From assembly GCA_016235025.1 (NCBI GenBank), contig JACRMV010000001.1:62001-126000 (forward strand): a stretch of DNA of 64,000 nucleotides. The letters run 5' to 3'. Below, piece by piece: positions 26,247 to 37,852 of the stretch. Both the position numbers and the translations under genes were made by a program. Source of the stretch: Rhodocyclales bacterium (lineage in GTDB: Bacteria; Pseudomonadota; Gammaproteobacteria; Burkholderiales; Rhodocyclaceae). Positions within the stretch are counted from its first letter, which is position 1, and every line of letters starts with the position of its first letter. Under the pieces are notes generated by a model. The model was not told where the DNA came from. It saw only the letters and a program-made list of their open reading frames with translations, and ran no database searches.

Positions 26247-27155
26247 ATGACGGCTGCGATCCGCATCGAGCAGGTCTCCAAGCGTTTTGGCGCGACGCAG
26301 GCGCTGGATCGGGTTGATCTTGAGATTGGACAAGGAGAGTTTTTTGGTCTGCTGGGGCCCAACGGCGCGGGCAAGACCACCCTGATTTCTGCCCTGGCCG
26401 GCCTGGTGAAGGCGGATTCCGGTCGGCTTGCCGTGATGGGTTGCGACGTGCAAAACGATTATGGTGCTGCGCGCCGTCAGCTTGGTGTAGTACCCCAGGA
26501 GCTGGTGTTCGATCCATTTTTCACGGTGCGCGAGACCCTGCAGATGCAGGCCGGCTACTTCGGCATCGCCCGGGGCCAGGCCCGCGATGCCTGGATCGAC
26601 GAAATTCTCGACAATCTCGATCTCACCTCAAAAGCCAATGCCAACATGCGTACCCTGTCCGGCGGCATGAAGCGGCGTGTTCTGGTGGCTCAGGCGCTGG
26701 TGCATCGGCCCCCGGTGATCGTGCTTGATGAACCGACAGCGGGGGTCGATGTCGGTTTGCGGCAGGCCTTGTGGCGCTTCATCCGGCGCCTGAATGAAGA
26801 AGGTCACACCATCGTTCTCACCACGCACTACCTTGAAGAAGCCGAAAGCATGTGCACACGCATTGCCATGCTCAAGGCTGGCCGCATCGTCGCGCTTGAC
26901 ACCACCCGCAATCTGCTGAGTCGTCCTGCGGTACGGATGCTGCGCGTACGCACGGACGCGTGTCTGCCTGCCGATCTGGGCGCCGGGCCGATGCAGGAGG
27001 ACGGCTGGTGGATATTCCGGTTTGAAAACTTTTCGGAAATCGAGACACGGCTGGCGCGGATCCGGGCCGCTGGTTGCACGATTGTCGATCTCGAGATTGG
27101 CAAGCCCGACCTGGAAGATGTATTTCTCAAGGTCATGCAGGAGCAGGAGCACTGA
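26247..27155 (+). CDS. ABC transporter ATP-binding protein (YadG-like)
   Basis: A 302-residue ABC-2-type ATPase with GPNGAGKT Walker A (~38-45), signature LSGGMKRRVLVAQAL and Walker B VIVLDEPTAGVD. The His switch is TTHYLEEAE. It pairs with the permease at 27157. This pair follows the mla genes in many Betaproteobacteria. Its substrate is not established. Confidence 0.92.
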   Translation: MTAAIRIEQVSKRFGATQALDRVDLEIGQGEFFGLLGPNGAGKTTLISALAGLVKADSGRLAVMGCDVQNDYGAARRQLGVVPQELVFDPFFTVRETLQMQAGYFGIARGQARDAWIDEILDNLDLTSKANANMRTLSGGMKRRVLVAQALVHRPPVIVLDEPTAGVDVGLRQALWRFIRRLNEEGHTIVLTTHYLEEAESMCTRIAMLKAGRIVALDTTRNLLSRPAVRMLRVRTDACLPADLGAGPMQEDGWWIFRFENFSEIETRLARIRAAGCTIVDLEIGKPDLEDVFLKVMQEQEH

Positions 27156-27156
27156 G

Positions 27157-27912
27157 ATGGGCGGCGGCTTTGCGACCTTGTTGTACAAGGAGGTGCTGCG
27201 CTTCTGGAAAGTCGGCGCGCAAACCGTGGCTGCTCCGGTGCTGACGGCTCTGCTCTACATGCTGATTTTTTCTCACGTGCTCGAAGATCACATCAAGGTA
27301 CACGACATTCCCTACACGGCGTTTCTGGTTCCCGGCCTGGTAATGATGTCGATGCTGCAGAATGCTTTTGCCAACTCGTCGTCTTCGCTGATCCAGGCGC
27401 GCGTCATGGGCAGCATCGTTTTCATCCTGCTGCCGCCGATTTCGCCGCGCGAATTTTTCGCTGCCCATGTGCTGGCTTCGGTAATACGCGGCCTGGTGGT
27501 CGGAGCCGGGGTCTTGCTGGCCACCCTGTGGTTTGTGCCGCTGACGTTTGCCGAACCGCTATGGATATTGGCCTTTGCCCTGACGGGCGCAGGGATCATG
27601 GGTGGCCTGGGCATGATTGCCGGCATGTGGGCGGACAAGTTCGACCAGCTCGCCGCATTTCAGAATTTCCTGATCATGCCGCTGACCTTTCTCTCCGGTG
27701 TGTTCTATTCGATTGCCTCGCTGCCGACTTTTTGGCAGCAGGTGTCGTACTGGAACCCGGTTTTCTACATGATTGATGGGTTTCGCTACGGATTTTTCGG
27801 CGTATCCGACAGTTCGCCGTGGTTGAGTTTTGCTGTTGCCCTCGGCTGCTTGCTGATTGTGAGTGGCATTACCCTGAATTTATTGGAGCGCGGTTATAAA
27901 CTGCGCGACTAA
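27157..27912 (+). CDS. ABC-2 type permease (YadH-like)
   Basis: The real start is the ATG two bases after the ATPase stop (27157), giving 251 residues with six predicted helices. Conserved ABC-2 features are the RFWKVGAQTVAAPVLTALLY opening, a re-entrant GVFYSIASLP segment and YWNPVFYMIDGFRYGFFG. It exports an unknown substrate with the preceding ATPase. Confidence 0.92.
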   Translation: MGGGFATLLYKEVLRFWKVGAQTVAAPVLTALLYMLIFSHVLEDHIKVHDIPYTAFLVPGLVMMSMLQNAFANSSSSLIQARVMGSIVFILLPPISPREFFAAHVLASVIRGLVVGAGVLLATLWFVPLTFAEPLWILAFALTGAGIMGGLGMIAGMWADKFDQLAAFQNFLIMPLTFLSGVFYSIASLPTFWQQVSYWNPVFYMIDGFRYGFFGVSDSSPWLSFAVALGCLLIVSGITLNLLERGYKLRD

Positions 27913-27931
27913 GAGAATCCCGGAGAACCCC

Positions 27932-29435
<1,504 letters not shown>

Positions 29436-29439
29436 CGCC

Positions 29440-30093
29440 ATGAGTACCGCCGACATGATTACGATCGCGCTTTCCAAAGGCCGCATCTTCGAGGAAACCC
29501 TGCCGCTCTTGGCGGCGGCGGGTATTGTGCCGGCTGAAAATCCGGAGCAGTCGCGCAAGCTCATCATCGGTACCAACCGCGAGGATGTGCGGGTTGTCAT
29601 CGTGCGTGCTTCCGATGTACCCACCTACGTGCAGTATGGTGCGGCCGATATTGGCATCGCGGGCAAGGATGTCCTGCTCGAACACGGCGGAGCGGGGCTG
29701 TACCAGCCGCTCGATCTTGCCATTGCCAAGTGCCGCATGTCGGTCGCCGTACCCGAAGGATTTGACTACGTCGCTGCCGTGCGACGCGGCGCGCGCTTGC
29801 GTGTGGCGACGAAATATCTCACCACCGCACGTGAGCATTTTGCCGCCAAGGGCGTGCATGTCGATCTGGTCAAACTCTATGGCTCGATGGAATTGGCGCC
29901 GCTGGTCGGGTTGGCCGATGCCATCGTCGACCTGGTGTCCAGCGGCGCTACTTTGCGCGCCAACCGGCTGGCCGAAGTGGAAGAAATCATGCAGATTTCA
30001 TCGCGCTTGATCGTCAATCAGGCGGCCTTGAAAATGAAGCGCGATCTCTTGCAGCCGCTGATCGATGCCTTTGCCGGTGCGGTGAACCCATGA
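29440..30093 (+). CDS. hisG: ATP phosphoribosyltransferase, short form
   Basis: HisG catalyses the first histidine step, ATP plus PRPP. At 217 residues it is the short HisG-S type, lacking the C-terminal regulatory ACT-like domain, so it should need HisZ for activity and feedback control. No hisZ lies in the window. The signatures [15 protein letters not shown] and the PRPP motif [16 protein letters not shown] are present. It begins four bases after murA and overlaps hisD. Confidence 0.95.
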   Translation: MSTADMITIALSKGRIFEETLPLLAAAGIVPAENPEQSRKLIIGTNREDVRVVIVRASDVPTYVQYGAADIGIAGKDVLLEHGGAGLYQPLDLAIAKCRMSVAVPEGFDYVAAVRRGARLRVATKYLTTAREHFAAKGVHVDLVKLYGSMELAPLVGLADAIVDLVSSGATLRANRLAEVEEIMQISSRLIVNQAALKMKRDLLQPLIDAFAGAVNP

Positions 30094-31388
30094 TGCGACG
30101 GTTAGCTACGAGTTCGCCGGACTTTATCGCCACGCTCGACGCGTTGCTGGCTTTCGATCACGCCACGGACGAAGGCATCGAACGCACGGTAGCGGAGATT
30201 CTCGCCCGGGTTCGCGTCGAGGGGGATGCGGCCGTACTGGACTGCACGCGCCGCTTCGATGGCCTCGATGCGGTCAGGATGGCCGAGCTCGAGTTGTCCC
30301 AGGCCGAGCTTGCCGCTGCACTTGACAGCCTGCCTGCGGCGCAGCGTCAGGCGCTGGAAGCTGCTGCCGCACGTGTTCGCAGTTACCACCAGCGGCAAAA
30401 GATGGAGTCGTGGAGTTATACCGAAGCCGACGGTACGCGCCTGGGGCAAAAAATAACGCCACTGGATCGTGTCGGCCTGTATGTGCCGGGTGGCAAGGCG
30501 GCCTATCCCAGTTCCGTACTGATGAATGCGCTGCCAGCGAAAGTCGCGGGCGTGACCGAACTCATCATGGTGGTGCCGACGCCGCGTGGCGAAAAGAATG
30601 CGCTGGTGCTGGCCGCCGCTTGTCTCGTTGGCGTCGATCGCGTGTTCACCATTGGCGGCGCGCAGGCTGTCGCCGCCCTGGCCTACGGGACGCAAACCAT
30701 TCCACAGGTCGACAAGATCGTCGGCCCCGGCAATGCCTATGTCGCCGCCGCCAAGCGGCGCGTGTTCGGCACGGTCGGCATCGACATGATTGCCGGGCCG
30801 TCCGAGGTGCTGGTGATTGCCGATGCGTCGGCGAATCCGGACTGGGTGGCGATGGATTTGTTCGCCCAGGCCGAGCACGACGAACTGGCGCAATCCATCC
30901 TGCTTTGTCCCGATGCGGCTTTCATCGACCGTGTCGCTGCCAGTATTGAAAAACTACTGCCTGCCATGCCGCGTCGCGCAGTGATCGAAGCCTCGCTCAA
31001 GGGGCGCGGCGCGCTGATCCAGGTGGCCGACCTGGATGAAGCCTGCGCCATTGCCAACCGCATCGCGCCGGAACACCTCGAACTGGCGGTCGCCGAACCG
31101 CAGCCGCTGGTTGACAAAATCCGGCATGCGGGTGCGATTTTCATCGGCCATTACACCTCGGAATCGCTGGGCGACTACTGCGCCGGGCCGAATCACGTGC
31201 TGCCCACCTCGCGCAGCGCGCGCTTCTCCTCGCCGCTTGGCGTCTATGACTTCCAGAAACGCAGCAGTCTGATCGAGGTTTCGGCGGCCGGAGCACAGAC
31301 ACTGGGGCCGATTGCCGCCACGCTGGCACATGGCGAGGGGCTCACCGCCCACGCCCGCGCCGCAGAACTGCGCATCACGCAGCGTTAA
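30090..31388 (+). CDS. hisD: Histidinol dehydrogenase
   Basis: HisD oxidises histidinol to histidine in two NAD-dependent steps. The 432 residues include [61 protein letters not shown] (zinc and catalytic residues) and [17 protein letters not shown]. It overlaps the hisG stop as ATGA. Confidence 0.97.
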   Translation: MMRRLATSSPDFIATLDALLAFDHATDEGIERTVAEILARVRVEGDAAVLDCTRRFDGLDAVRMAELELSQAELAAALDSLPAAQRQALEAAAARVRSYHQRQKMESWSYTEADGTRLGQKITPLDRVGLYVPGGKAAYPSSVLMNALPAKVAGVTELIMVVPTPRGEKNALVLAAACLVGVDRVFTIGGAQAVAALAYGTQTIPQVDKIVGPGNAYVAAAKRRVFGTVGIDMIAGPSEVLVIADASANPDWVAMDLFAQAEHDELAQSILLCPDAAFIDRVAASIEKLLPAMPRRAVIEASLKGRGALIQVADLDEACAIANRIAPEHLELAVAEPQPLVDKIRHAGAIFIGHYTSESLGDYCAGPNHVLPTSRSARFSSPLGVYDFQKRSSLIEVSAAGAQTLGPIAATLAHGEGLTAHARAAELRITQR

Positions 31389-31440
31389 TGTCCGGCACCG
31401 TCGAGGGCACCGGAGAGTTACACATGATCATTGCCTGAAC

Positions 31441-32061
31441 ATGTTCCGCTTCTTCCTCCTCGCTACCGTGTTGGCGGCCCTGGCTGCGTCGGCGGTCGCA
31501 CCCTTCGATCGCGCCACCTGGTGGGCCGAGGTGATGCCGGTTCTGATCGCGGTACCCATCCTGGTCGCCACGGGCCGGCAGTTTCCGCTGACGCCACTGA
31601 GCTGTTATCTCATCGCCTTTTTCGCGCTGATCCTGATTCTCGGCGGCGCCTATACCTACGCCCGGGTGCCGTTCGGTTTTTGGTTGCAGGAGGTCTTCGG
31701 CTTCACACGCAATCCTTACGACCGTATCGGACATTTTTTTCAGGGCGTTACGCCGGCCATTCTGGGGCGGGAACTGTTGTTGCGCACCTCGCCGCTAAGG
31801 CCGGGGAAATGGCTCTTTTCTCTGCTGCTGCTGGCCTGCCTGGGCATCAGCGCCAGCTATGAGCTGATCGAATGGGCTGCGGCGCTATTCTGGGCAGACG
31901 GTTCGGTAGCTTTTCTTGGCACCCAGGGTGATCCATGGGATGCCCAGTGGGACATGTTCCTGGCCTTGGTTGGCGCGACGAGCGCCCTGCTGCTGCTCGG
32001 CCGCCTGCATGACCGTCAGTTGAATGAAATAAAGGGCGGCGGTTTCAATGTCCAAGTGTAA
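31441..32061 (+). CDS. DUF2238 (YjdF-type) membrane protein
   Basis: A start at the ATG at 31441 gives 206 residues with five or six hydrophobic helices. The conserved NPYDRIGHFFQGVTPAILGRELLLR and the late block ASYELIEWAAALFWA...TQGDPWDAQWDMFLALVGA mark the DUF2238/YjdF family of unknown function. It lies between hisD and the inverted hisC and is not a histidine gene. Confidence 0.85.
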   Translation: MFRFFLLATVLAALAASAVAPFDRATWWAEVMPVLIAVPILVATGRQFPLTPLSCYLIAFFALILILGGAYTYARVPFGFWLQEVFGFTRNPYDRIGHFFQGVTPAILGRELLLRTSPLRPGKWLFSLLLLACLGISASYELIEWAAALFWADGSVAFLGTQGDPWDAQWDMFLALVGATSALLLLGRLHDRQLNEIKGGGFNVQV

Positions 32062-32106
32062 AAAGTGAAGCGTGATGATGTCTGAAGTAAAAATCCTCAG
32101 CACGGT

Positions 32107-33171
32107 TTAGCGTTCGTCGAGTATTTCCTGCAGCGCAGCAACCAGTGCCGCGCACTGTTCATCCGTGCCGACCGTAATCCGCAGGAATTGTTCGATGCGC
32201 GGCAGCCTGAAATGGCGCACCACGATGCCGCGTTGGCGTAGCGCCAGCGCCGACTTTTCGGCGTCGTGCTGCGGGTGGCGAACAAAGATGAAATTGGCGG
32301 CGGAGGGCAATACCTCGAAGCCCAGCGCGACCAGTTCGCTCGCCAGTTGCTCGCGTGAGTCGATCACCGCCTGGCGGGTTTGCTCGAAGTAGTCGTGGTC
32401 TGCAAAGGCCGCGATGGCGCCGGCGCTGGCAAGGCGATCCAGCGGGTAGGAGTTGAAGCTGTTTTTTACCCGCTCCAGTGCCTCGATCAGGTCGGCATGG
32501 CCGACGGCGAAGCCGACCCGCAGGCCGGCCAGCGAGCGCGACTTCGACAGCGTCTGCACCACCAGCAGGTTGGGGTAACGGCGGGTCAGCGGAATCGCGC
32601 TTGCGCCGCCGAAGTCGATATAGGCTTCGTCGATGACGACGACCGAATCGGGGTTGGCGGCGAGCAGTTGTTCGATCTCGGCCAGCGCCAGCGCCATGCC
32701 CGTGGGCGCATTCGGATTGGGGAAGATGATGCCGCCGTTGGGACGGGCATAGTCGGCAACGCGAATCGAAAAATCGTCCGCCAGCGGCACGGTTTCGAAC
32801 GCCACCTGATACAGCCCGCAATACACCGGATAAAAGCTATAGGTGATATCGGGAAACAGCACCGGGCGGGCATGTTTCAGCAGGCCGAGAAAGACATGCG
32901 CCAGGATTTCGTCGGAGCCGTTGCCGACGAAGACATTGCCGGCATTGACGTCGTGATAGCTGGCAATGGCGGCTTTCAGCGCCTCGGCATTGGGGTCGGG
33001 ATAGAGGCGCAGCGTGTCGTTCACTGCCGCATGAATCGCTTGCAGCGCACGCGGGCTGGGACCGTAGGGGTTTTCGTTGGTGTTGAGTTTAACGAGGTTG
33101 GCGAGCTTGGGTTGCTCACCGGGAACGTAGGGCGTGAGTTCCCTGACGACATCGCTCCAGAAACGGCTCAT
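32107..33171 (-). CDS. hisC: Histidinol-phosphate aminotransferase
   Basis: A PLP-dependent class I/II aminotransferase, 354 residues from the ATG at 33171 (the ORF-track start is upstream). [26 protein letters not shown] and the Lys motif [18 protein letters not shown] with the Schiff-base lysine are visible. It converts imidazole-acetol phosphate to histidinol phosphate. Unlike the rest of the his genes it lies on the minus strand, divergent from hisB. An 18-base exact match to the dispersed repeat core is read here as EKSALALR. Confidence 0.96.
   Translation of the reverse strand: MSRFWSDVVRELTPYVPGEQPKLANLVKLNTNENPYGPSPRALQAIHAAVNDTLRLYPDPNAEALKAAIASYHDVNAGNVFVGNGSDEILAHVFLGLLKHARPVLFPDITYSFYPVYCGLYQVAFETVPLADDFSIRVADYARPNGGIIFPNPNAPTGMALALAEIEQLLAANPDSVVVIDEAYIDFGGASAIPLTRRYPNLLVVQTLSKSRSLAGLRVGFAVGHADLIEALERVKNSFNSYPLDRLASAGAIAAFADHDYFEQTRQAVIDSREQLASELVALGFEVLPSAANFIFVRHPQHDAEKSALALRQRGIVVRHFRLPRIEQFLRITVGTDEQCAALVAALQEILDER
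32242..32259 (-). repeat. Dispersed repeat core inside hisC, copy 5
   Basis: GAAAAGTCGGCGCTGGCG on the minus strand equals the core of the other copies, but is read in the opposite sense (EKSALA). Beyond the core the similarity stops, so it may be a truncated copy or chance. Confidence 0.4.
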
Positions 33172-33250
33172 GGCAAGGTGAATTGGGATGAACGAAAAGT
33201 TCGGCGATGGTATCATGCGAGCCTTGTTCAACTGCGAGTCACAGACTGCC

Positions 33251-33838
33251 ATGCGGCAAGCCGACGTCTCCCGCAACACCCTCGAAACCCGTATTCGTGT
33301 GGCATTGAATCTCGATGGCACGGGCGTGGCAAAACTGTCCACCGGCGTCGGGTTTTTCGACCACATGCTGGATCAGATTGCTCGTCATGGCCTGATCGAC
33401 CTGACGGTCGAAGCGGTGGGCGATCTGCATATCGACGCCCATCACACCGTGGAAGATGTCGGCATCACGTTGGGCCAGGCGCTAGCCCAGGCGCTGGGCG
33501 ACAAGAAAGGCCTGCGCCGCTACGGCCACGCCTATGTGCCGCTCGACGAGGCCTTGTCGCGGGTGGTGGTCGATCTTTCCGGGCGGCCTGGGTTGGTATT
33601 CAACGTGTCGTTCACCCGCGCTGCGATTGGCGAGTTCGATGTTGACCTGATCCACGAGTTTTTTCAGGGCCTGGTGAATCACGCGGGCATCACGTTGCAC
33701 ATTGATGCACTGCGTGGTGACAATTCCCACCATCAGGCCGAGACGGTATTCAAGGCCTTTGCCCGTGCCTTGCGCATGGCTTGTGAAGTCGATGCGCGAG
33801 CCGTCAATGCCATTCCTTCGACCAAGGGCGCACTCTGA
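33251..33838 (+). CDS. hisB: Imidazoleglycerol-phosphate dehydratase
   Basis: The ATG at 33251 gives 195 residues, typical of the monofunctional enzyme (no HolPase domain). The metal-binding motifs [39 protein letters not shown] and [17 protein letters not shown] are intact. The 79 bases before it, shared with the divergent hisC, contain a TATCAT -10-like box but no clear -35. Confidence 0.96.
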   Translation: MRQADVSRNTLETRIRVALNLDGTGVAKLSTGVGFFDHMLDQIARHGLIDLTVEAVGDLHIDAHHTVEDVGITLGQALAQALGDKKGLRRYGHAYVPLDEALSRVVVDLSGRPGLVFNVSFTRAAIGEFDVDLIHEFFQGLVNHAGITLHIDALRGDNSHHQAETVFKAFARALRMACEVDARAVNAIPSTKGAL

Positions 33839-33851
33839 TCCCTGTCCGACC

Positions 33852-34490
33852 ATGACTACCGTGGCTGTTGTCGATTACGGCATGGGCAATCTGCGCTCCG
33901 TGGCCAAGGCGCTCGAGCATGTTGCGCCGGATGCCGAGGTGCGGGTTACCGCCAATGCCGCCGAGATTGCTGCGGCCGAGCGTGTGGTGGTGCCAGGGCA
34001 GGGTGCGATGCCGGATTGCATGCGGGCACTGTCGGAGCGCGGGTTGCGCGAGGCGATCGTGCGCGCGGCACGCGAAAAACCCTTTCTCGGCATCTGTGTC
34101 GGTTTGCAAATGTTGTTTGGACACGCAGAAGAAGGCAATGTAACGGGCCTCGATGTTTTCCCCGGGCGTGTGCCGCGTTTTCCGTCGGAGTGCATGCACG
34201 CGGCCGATGGTTCGCGCCTGAAAGTGCCGCACATGGGCTGGAACCAGGTGCGGCAGGTGAACCCGCATCCGCTCTGGAACGGCATTGCCGATGCCACGCG
34301 ATTTTATTTCGTGCATAGCTATTATGTCGCGCCGACCGATGCGGCCTGCATCATTGGCGAGACCGATTACGGTATTTCCTTTACCAGCGCCATTGCCCGC
34401 GATAACATCTTCGCGGTGCAGTTCCATCCGGAAAAAAGCGCCCAGGCGGGTCTTGCCATGCTGGGTAATTTCATGCGCTGGAACCCGTAA
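33852..34490 (+). CDS. hisH: Imidazole glycerol phosphate synthase, glutamine amidotransferase subunit
   Basis: 212 residues from the ATG at 33852. HisH is a class I amidotransferase; the nucleophile Cys is in [10 protein letters not shown] and the His/Glu pair in [23 protein letters not shown] is the oxyanion region. It supplies ammonia to HisF through a tunnel. Confidence 0.96.
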   Translation: MTTVAVVDYGMGNLRSVAKALEHVAPDAEVRVTANAAEIAAAERVVVPGQGAMPDCMRALSERGLREAIVRAAREKPFLGICVGLQMLFGHAEEGNVTGLDVFPGRVPRFPSECMHAADGSRLKVPHMGWNQVRQVNPHPLWNGIADATRFYFVHSYYVAPTDAACIIGETDYGISFTSAIARDNIFAVQFHPEKSAQAGLAMLGNFMRWNP

Positions 34491-34539
34491 CGGGCTATTT
34501 TGATTCAAATTTCGTTCAACTCCCTGTCTCTTATTTTCT

Positions 34540-35283
34540 ATGCTGCTGATACCTGCAATTGATCTGAAAGATGGTCACTGCGTCCGTCTCAAACAGGGCG
34601 CGATGGAAGATGCCACGGTGTTCTCGGAAGACCCGGCGGCGATGGCACGGCACTGGATCGACCAGGGCGCACGACGCCTGCATCTGGTCGATCTGAATGG
34701 CGCTTTCGCCGGAAAACCGAAAAACGCTGCGGCGATCAAGGCGATTCTTGACGAAGTGGGCGACGAGATTCCCGTGCAACTGGGCGGTGGCATTCGCGAT
34801 CTGGATACCATCGCGCGCTGCCTGGATGACGGCCTCAGCTACGTCATCATTGGCACGGCGGCAGTGAAGAGCCCCGGCTTTTTACATGATGCCTGCGGCG
34901 CTTTCCCTGGCCATATCATCGTTGGACTGGATGCCAGGGATGGCAAGGTGGCGGTTGATGGCTGGTCGAAGCTGACCGGACACGATGTCATCGATCTGGC
35001 AAAGAAGTTCGAGGGCTACGGCGTCGAAGCTGTGGTCTACACCGATATCGGGCGTGACGGCATGCTCTCCGGCGTGAATATCGAGGCTACCGTCAAGCTC
35101 GCGCAAGCGTTGTCGATTCCCGTTATCGCCAGCGGCGGCATTGCCAGCCTGAAAGACATCGAGGCCTTGTGCAAGGTGGCCGACGAAGGCATCGTGGGCG
35201 CCATTACCGGCCGCGCGATTTATGAAGGCACGCTGGATTTCAGGAAGGCCCAGGCGGCGGCGGACAAGCTGTCCGGACTTTGA
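34540..35283 (+). CDS. hisA: ProFAR isomerase (HisA)
   Basis: 247 residues of a TIM barrel with the opening [19 protein letters not shown] and the second phosphate-binding half [26 protein letters not shown]. HisA isomerises ProFAR to PRFAR. The catalytic Asp pair (IDLKDG and TDIGRDG) is intact. Confidence 0.97.
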   Translation: MLLIPAIDLKDGHCVRLKQGAMEDATVFSEDPAAMARHWIDQGARRLHLVDLNGAFAGKPKNAAAIKAILDEVGDEIPVQLGGGIRDLDTIARCLDDGLSYVIIGTAAVKSPGFLHDACGAFPGHIIVGLDARDGKVAVDGWSKLTGHDVIDLAKKFEGYGVEAVVYTDIGRDGMLSGVNIEATVKLAQALSIPVIASGGIASLKDIEALCKVADEGIVGAITGRAIYEGTLDFRKAQAAADKLSGL

Positions 35284-35292
35284 GAGGCGTAA

Positions 35293-36051
35293 ATGCTGGC
35301 CAAGCGCATCATTCCCTGTCTCGACGTCAATGCCGGCCGCGTGGTCAAAGGCATCAATTTCGTCGAGCTGCGCGATGCCGGCGATCCGGTCGAAATCGCG
35401 CGGCGCTATGACGAGCAGGGCGCCGACGAAATTACCTTTCTTGACATCACGGCGAGTTCGGAAGATCGCGGCATCATCCTGCATATCATCGAGGCGGTGG
35501 CCTCGCAAGTGTTCATCCCGCTCACTGTCGGCGGCGGTGTGCGCGAGGTGGCGGATGTGCGGCGCTTGCTCAATGCCGGCGCCGACAAGGTGAGCATGAA
35601 TACGGCGGCGGTGAATAATCCGCAACTGGTGGCGGACGCAGCGGCCAAGGTTGGCTCGCAGTGTATCGTGGTGGCGATTGATGCGAAGCAGACGAGCCAC
35701 GGCAAGTGGGAAGTTTTCACCCACGGCGGACGCAAGAATGTCGGGCTTGATGCGATTGAGTGGGCGCAACGTGTTGCCGCGCTGGGGGCGGGGGAGATTC
35801 TGCTCACCAGCATGGATCGCGATGGCACAAAAGCGGGCTTCGATCTGGCGCTGACGCGCGCCGTTGCCGATGCAGTAAGCATTCCGGTGATCGCCAGCGG
35901 CGGCGTCGGAAATTTGCAGCATCTGGCGGATGGCGTCACCAAGGGGCGCGCGGACGCCGTGCTGGCGGCGAGTATTTTTCATTACGGCGAATACACGGTG
36001 CGCCAGGCCAAGGACTACATGCAGCAACGGGGCATCGAGGTGCGGCTGTGA
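35293..36051 (+). CDS. hisF: Imidazole glycerol phosphate synthase cyclase subunit
   Basis: 252 residues, opening [20 protein letters not shown] with catalytic Asp11, and the second-half motif [16 protein letters not shown] with Asp in DRDG. HisF cyclises PRFAR with ammonia from HisH. It overlaps the hisI GTG start (GTGA). Confidence 0.97.
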   Translation: MLAKRIIPCLDVNAGRVVKGINFVELRDAGDPVEIARRYDEQGADEITFLDITASSEDRGIILHIIEAVASQVFIPLTVGGGVREVADVRRLLNAGADKVSMNTAAVNNPQLVADAAAKVGSQCIVVAIDAKQTSHGKWEVFTHGGRKNVGLDAIEWAQRVAALGAGEILLTSMDRDGTKAGFDLALTRAVADAVSIPVIASGGVGNLQHLADGVTKGRADAVLAASIFHYGEYTVRQAKDYMQQRGIEVRL

Positions 36052-36428
36052 GCTGGCTGGACGAGATCAAATGGGACGAGGCAGGCCTGGTGCCGGCGAT
36101 TGCTCAGGATGCAGACAGCGGCGCGGTGCTGATGGTGGCGTGGATGAACCGCGAGTCGCTGGCGCTGACGGCCAGTGAAGGCCGTGCAATTTACTGGTCG
36201 CGCTCACGCAACCGGCTGTGGCGCAAGGGGGAAGAGTCCGGCCATGTGCAGTGGGTCAGGGAAATCCGGCTGGATTGCGATAGCGATGTGGTGTTGCTGA
36301 AAGTGGAACAAGTATCAGGCATGGCCTGTCATACTGGCCGGAAGAGTTGTTTCTTCCGGCGCCTGGAGAACGGAGAATGGGCCACGGTCGATCCGATACT
36401 GCGTGACCCCAAGGAGATTTACAAATGA
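36048..36428 (+). CDS. hisI: Phosphoribosyl-AMP cyclohydrolase
   Basis: A GTG start inside the hisF stop gives 126 residues. The metal-binding blocks [46 protein letters not shown] and [10 protein letters not shown] are typical. It is a separate gene from hisE, as usual in Betaproteobacteria. Confidence 0.95.
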   Translation: MSWLDEIKWDEAGLVPAIAQDADSGAVLMVAWMNRESLALTASEGRAIYWSRSRNRLWRKGEESGHVQWVREIRLDCDSDVVLLKVEQVSGMACHTGRKSCFFRRLENGEWATVDPILRDPKEIYK

Positions 36429-36748
36429 TCGATACCGAAGTGTTGCATCGCCTGCAGGCAACCTTGCTTGAACGCAAAGGCGCGCCGCCCGATTCTTCCT
36501 ATGTCGCCAGCCTGTATGCCAAGGGCGTGGACTCGATCTGCAAGAAGGTGATTGAAGAGGCGGCGGAAACTCTCATGGCAGCCAAGGATGGCGACCGCCT
36601 GCATCTGGTGCGCGAGGTGGCCGATATTTTGTTTCACAGTATGGTGTTGCTCACCCATTTCGATCTCGGCATCGATGATGTCCTCGCCGAACTACGCCGG
36701 CGCGAGGGGATTTCAGGGTTGGACGAGAAAAAGAGCCGGGGTTCCTGA
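36425..36748 (+). CDS. hisE: Phosphoribosyl-ATP pyrophosphatase
   Basis: 107 residues of the MazG-like all-alpha fold with [29 protein letters not shown] and [14 protein letters not shown] carrying the Mg-binding Glu/Asp residues. It removes pyrophosphate from PR-ATP. It overlaps hisI as ATGA. Confidence 0.95.
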   Translation: MIDTEVLHRLQATLLERKGAPPDSSYVASLYAKGVDSICKKVIEEAAETLMAAKDGDRLHLVREVADILFHSMVLLTHFDLGIDDVLAELRRREGISGLDEKKSRGS

Positions 36749-36750
36749 GC

Positions 36751-37110
36751 ATGAGTGACTGCGTTTTCTGCAAAATAGTCCGTGGTGAAATTCCATCGAA
36801 CAAGATTTATGAAGATGAGGAGATTTTCGCCTTTCACGATATTCACCCCCAGGCTCCGGTGCATTTCATGATCGTGCCGAAGCGGCACATCGCTTCTCTG
36901 GATGATGTCACCATGGAACACCAGCAGGTGCTGGGCCGGATTCTCGCCAAAGCCGGTGAGTTGGCGAAAGGCCAGGGCTTGAATGACGGCTTTCGCACCA
37001 TCATCAACACGGGAAGGGTAGCGCAACAGGAGGTGTATCATCTCCATGTTCATATTTTGGGTGGCTCCGATCCGTTGGGACCGATGTTGCGGCGAACGCA
37101 CAGCCTTTAA
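36751..37110 (+). CDS. hinT: HIT-family nucleotide hydrolase (HinT-like)
   Basis: 119 residues with the HIT motif HLHVHILGG near the C-terminus and [20 protein letters not shown] at the start. These enzymes hydrolyse purine nucleoside phosphoramidates. It begins two bases after hisE and precedes tatA, a common betaproteobacterial order. Confidence 0.93.
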   Translation: MSDCVFCKIVRGEIPSNKIYEDEEIFAFHDIHPQAPVHFMIVPKRHIASLDDVTMEHQQVLGRILAKAGELAKGQGLNDGFRTIINTGRVAQQEVYHLHVHILGGSDPLGPMLRRTHSL

Positions 37111-37120
37111 GGAGAAAATC

Positions 37121-37345
37121 ATGGGAAGCTTGAGTATCTGGCATTGGTTGATCGTCCTGGTAATCGTCATGATGGTGTTTGGCACCAAGAAACTGCGGAA
37201 CATTGGTTCCGATCTTGGCGGTGCGGTCAAGGGATTCAAGGACGGCATGAAGGAAGGCGCCGTAGATACGCCCGTGCCGCCGTCGCAACAGGTGACGGGC
37301 CAGACCATCGACGTCGAAGCACAGCGGGAACACACCAAGCCCTGA
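37121..37345 (+). CDS. tatA: Sec-independent translocase subunit TatA
   Basis: The ATG at 37121, after AAGGAG, gives 74 residues. One N-terminal helix ([17 protein letters not shown]) is followed by the [21 protein letters not shown] amphipathic helix. TatA forms the translocation pore for folded Tat substrates. The ORF-track start is upstream and not used. Confidence 0.95.
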   Translation: MGSLSIWHWLIVLVIVMMVFGTKKLRNIGSDLGGAVKGFKDGMKEGAVDTPVPPSQQVTGQTIDVEAQREHTKP

Positions 37346-37429
37346 AACGGTTGCGCCTGATTCGGACGGTGTTGCCTGAAGGCCTGTTGCGCCCGGTTGT
37401 CCTGCGGTTATTTTCCGGATTTTTGAGTC

Positions 37430-37852
37430 ATGTTTGATGTTGGTTTGTCCGAATTGATGGTGATTGGCGTGGTGGCGCTGGTGGTCATCGGTCCTGAGCG
37501 TCTGCCCAAAGTGGCGCGCACGGCGGGTTTGTTGCTCGGCCGGTTGCAGCGTTATGTCAGCGATGTCAAGGCGGATATCAACCGTGAAATCCAGCTTGAC
37601 GAGCTGAAAAAACTTCAGCGGGAAGTTGCAGAACAGGCCGATCAGACGGCGGCTTCAGTACGTCATGAAGTAGGCGAACTTGAATCCACACTCCAAAACT
37701 CTATTGCTCCGCCTCAAGTGGTTACCGGAACTGCTGCAGAGCCCGCTGTGCTGCCTGCCGCCGTGTCGTCAGGGCCGACTTTTTCCGGGAGCGCACCGGA
37801 AAAACCCACGACAGTTGCGGAGGCTCCAGCGACCGAGCCGAAAAAATCCTGA
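37430..37852 (+). CDS. tatB: Sec-independent translocase subunit TatB
   Basis: 140 residues opening MFDVGLSELMVIGVVALVVIGPERLP, the TatB signature with Glu8. The variable tail contains SSGPTFSG, which coincides with a copy of the dispersed repeat in the same frame as the PAPTF copies. It overlaps tatC by one base. The 84-base tatA-tatB gap is longer than usual and shows no clear signal. Confidence 0.94.
   Translation: MFDVGLSELMVIGVVALVVIGPERLPKVARTAGLLLGRLQRYVSDVKADINREIQLDELKKLQREVAEQADQTAASVRHEVGELESTLQNSIAPPQVVTGTAAEPAVLPAAVSSGPTFSGSAPEKPTTVAEAPATEPKKS
37759..37786 (-). repeat. Dispersed short repeat, copy 6 (in tatB tail)
   Basis: The minus strand reads GGAAAAAGTCGGCCCTGACG followed by ACACGGCG, one mismatch in the core. 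In TatB it is read as VSSGPTF, matching the SPAPTF frame. Confidence 0.6.

Noticed and set aside
27205-27225. GAAAGTCGGCGCGCAAAC in the YadH-like permease
   Set aside because: Encodes the conserved RFWKVGAQTVAAP segment of ABC-2 permeases, so the match is native sequence.
27712-27735. CTGCCGACTTTTTGGCAG in the YadH-like permease, similar to the reverse repeat
   Set aside because: Encodes the conserved SLPTFWQQVSYWNP family block; the CCAGC part of the core is absent.
33195-33212. GAAAAGTTCGGCGATGG before hisB as another repeat copy
   Set aside because: Needs one inserted and one changed base in a 16-base core, so too weak to list as a copy.
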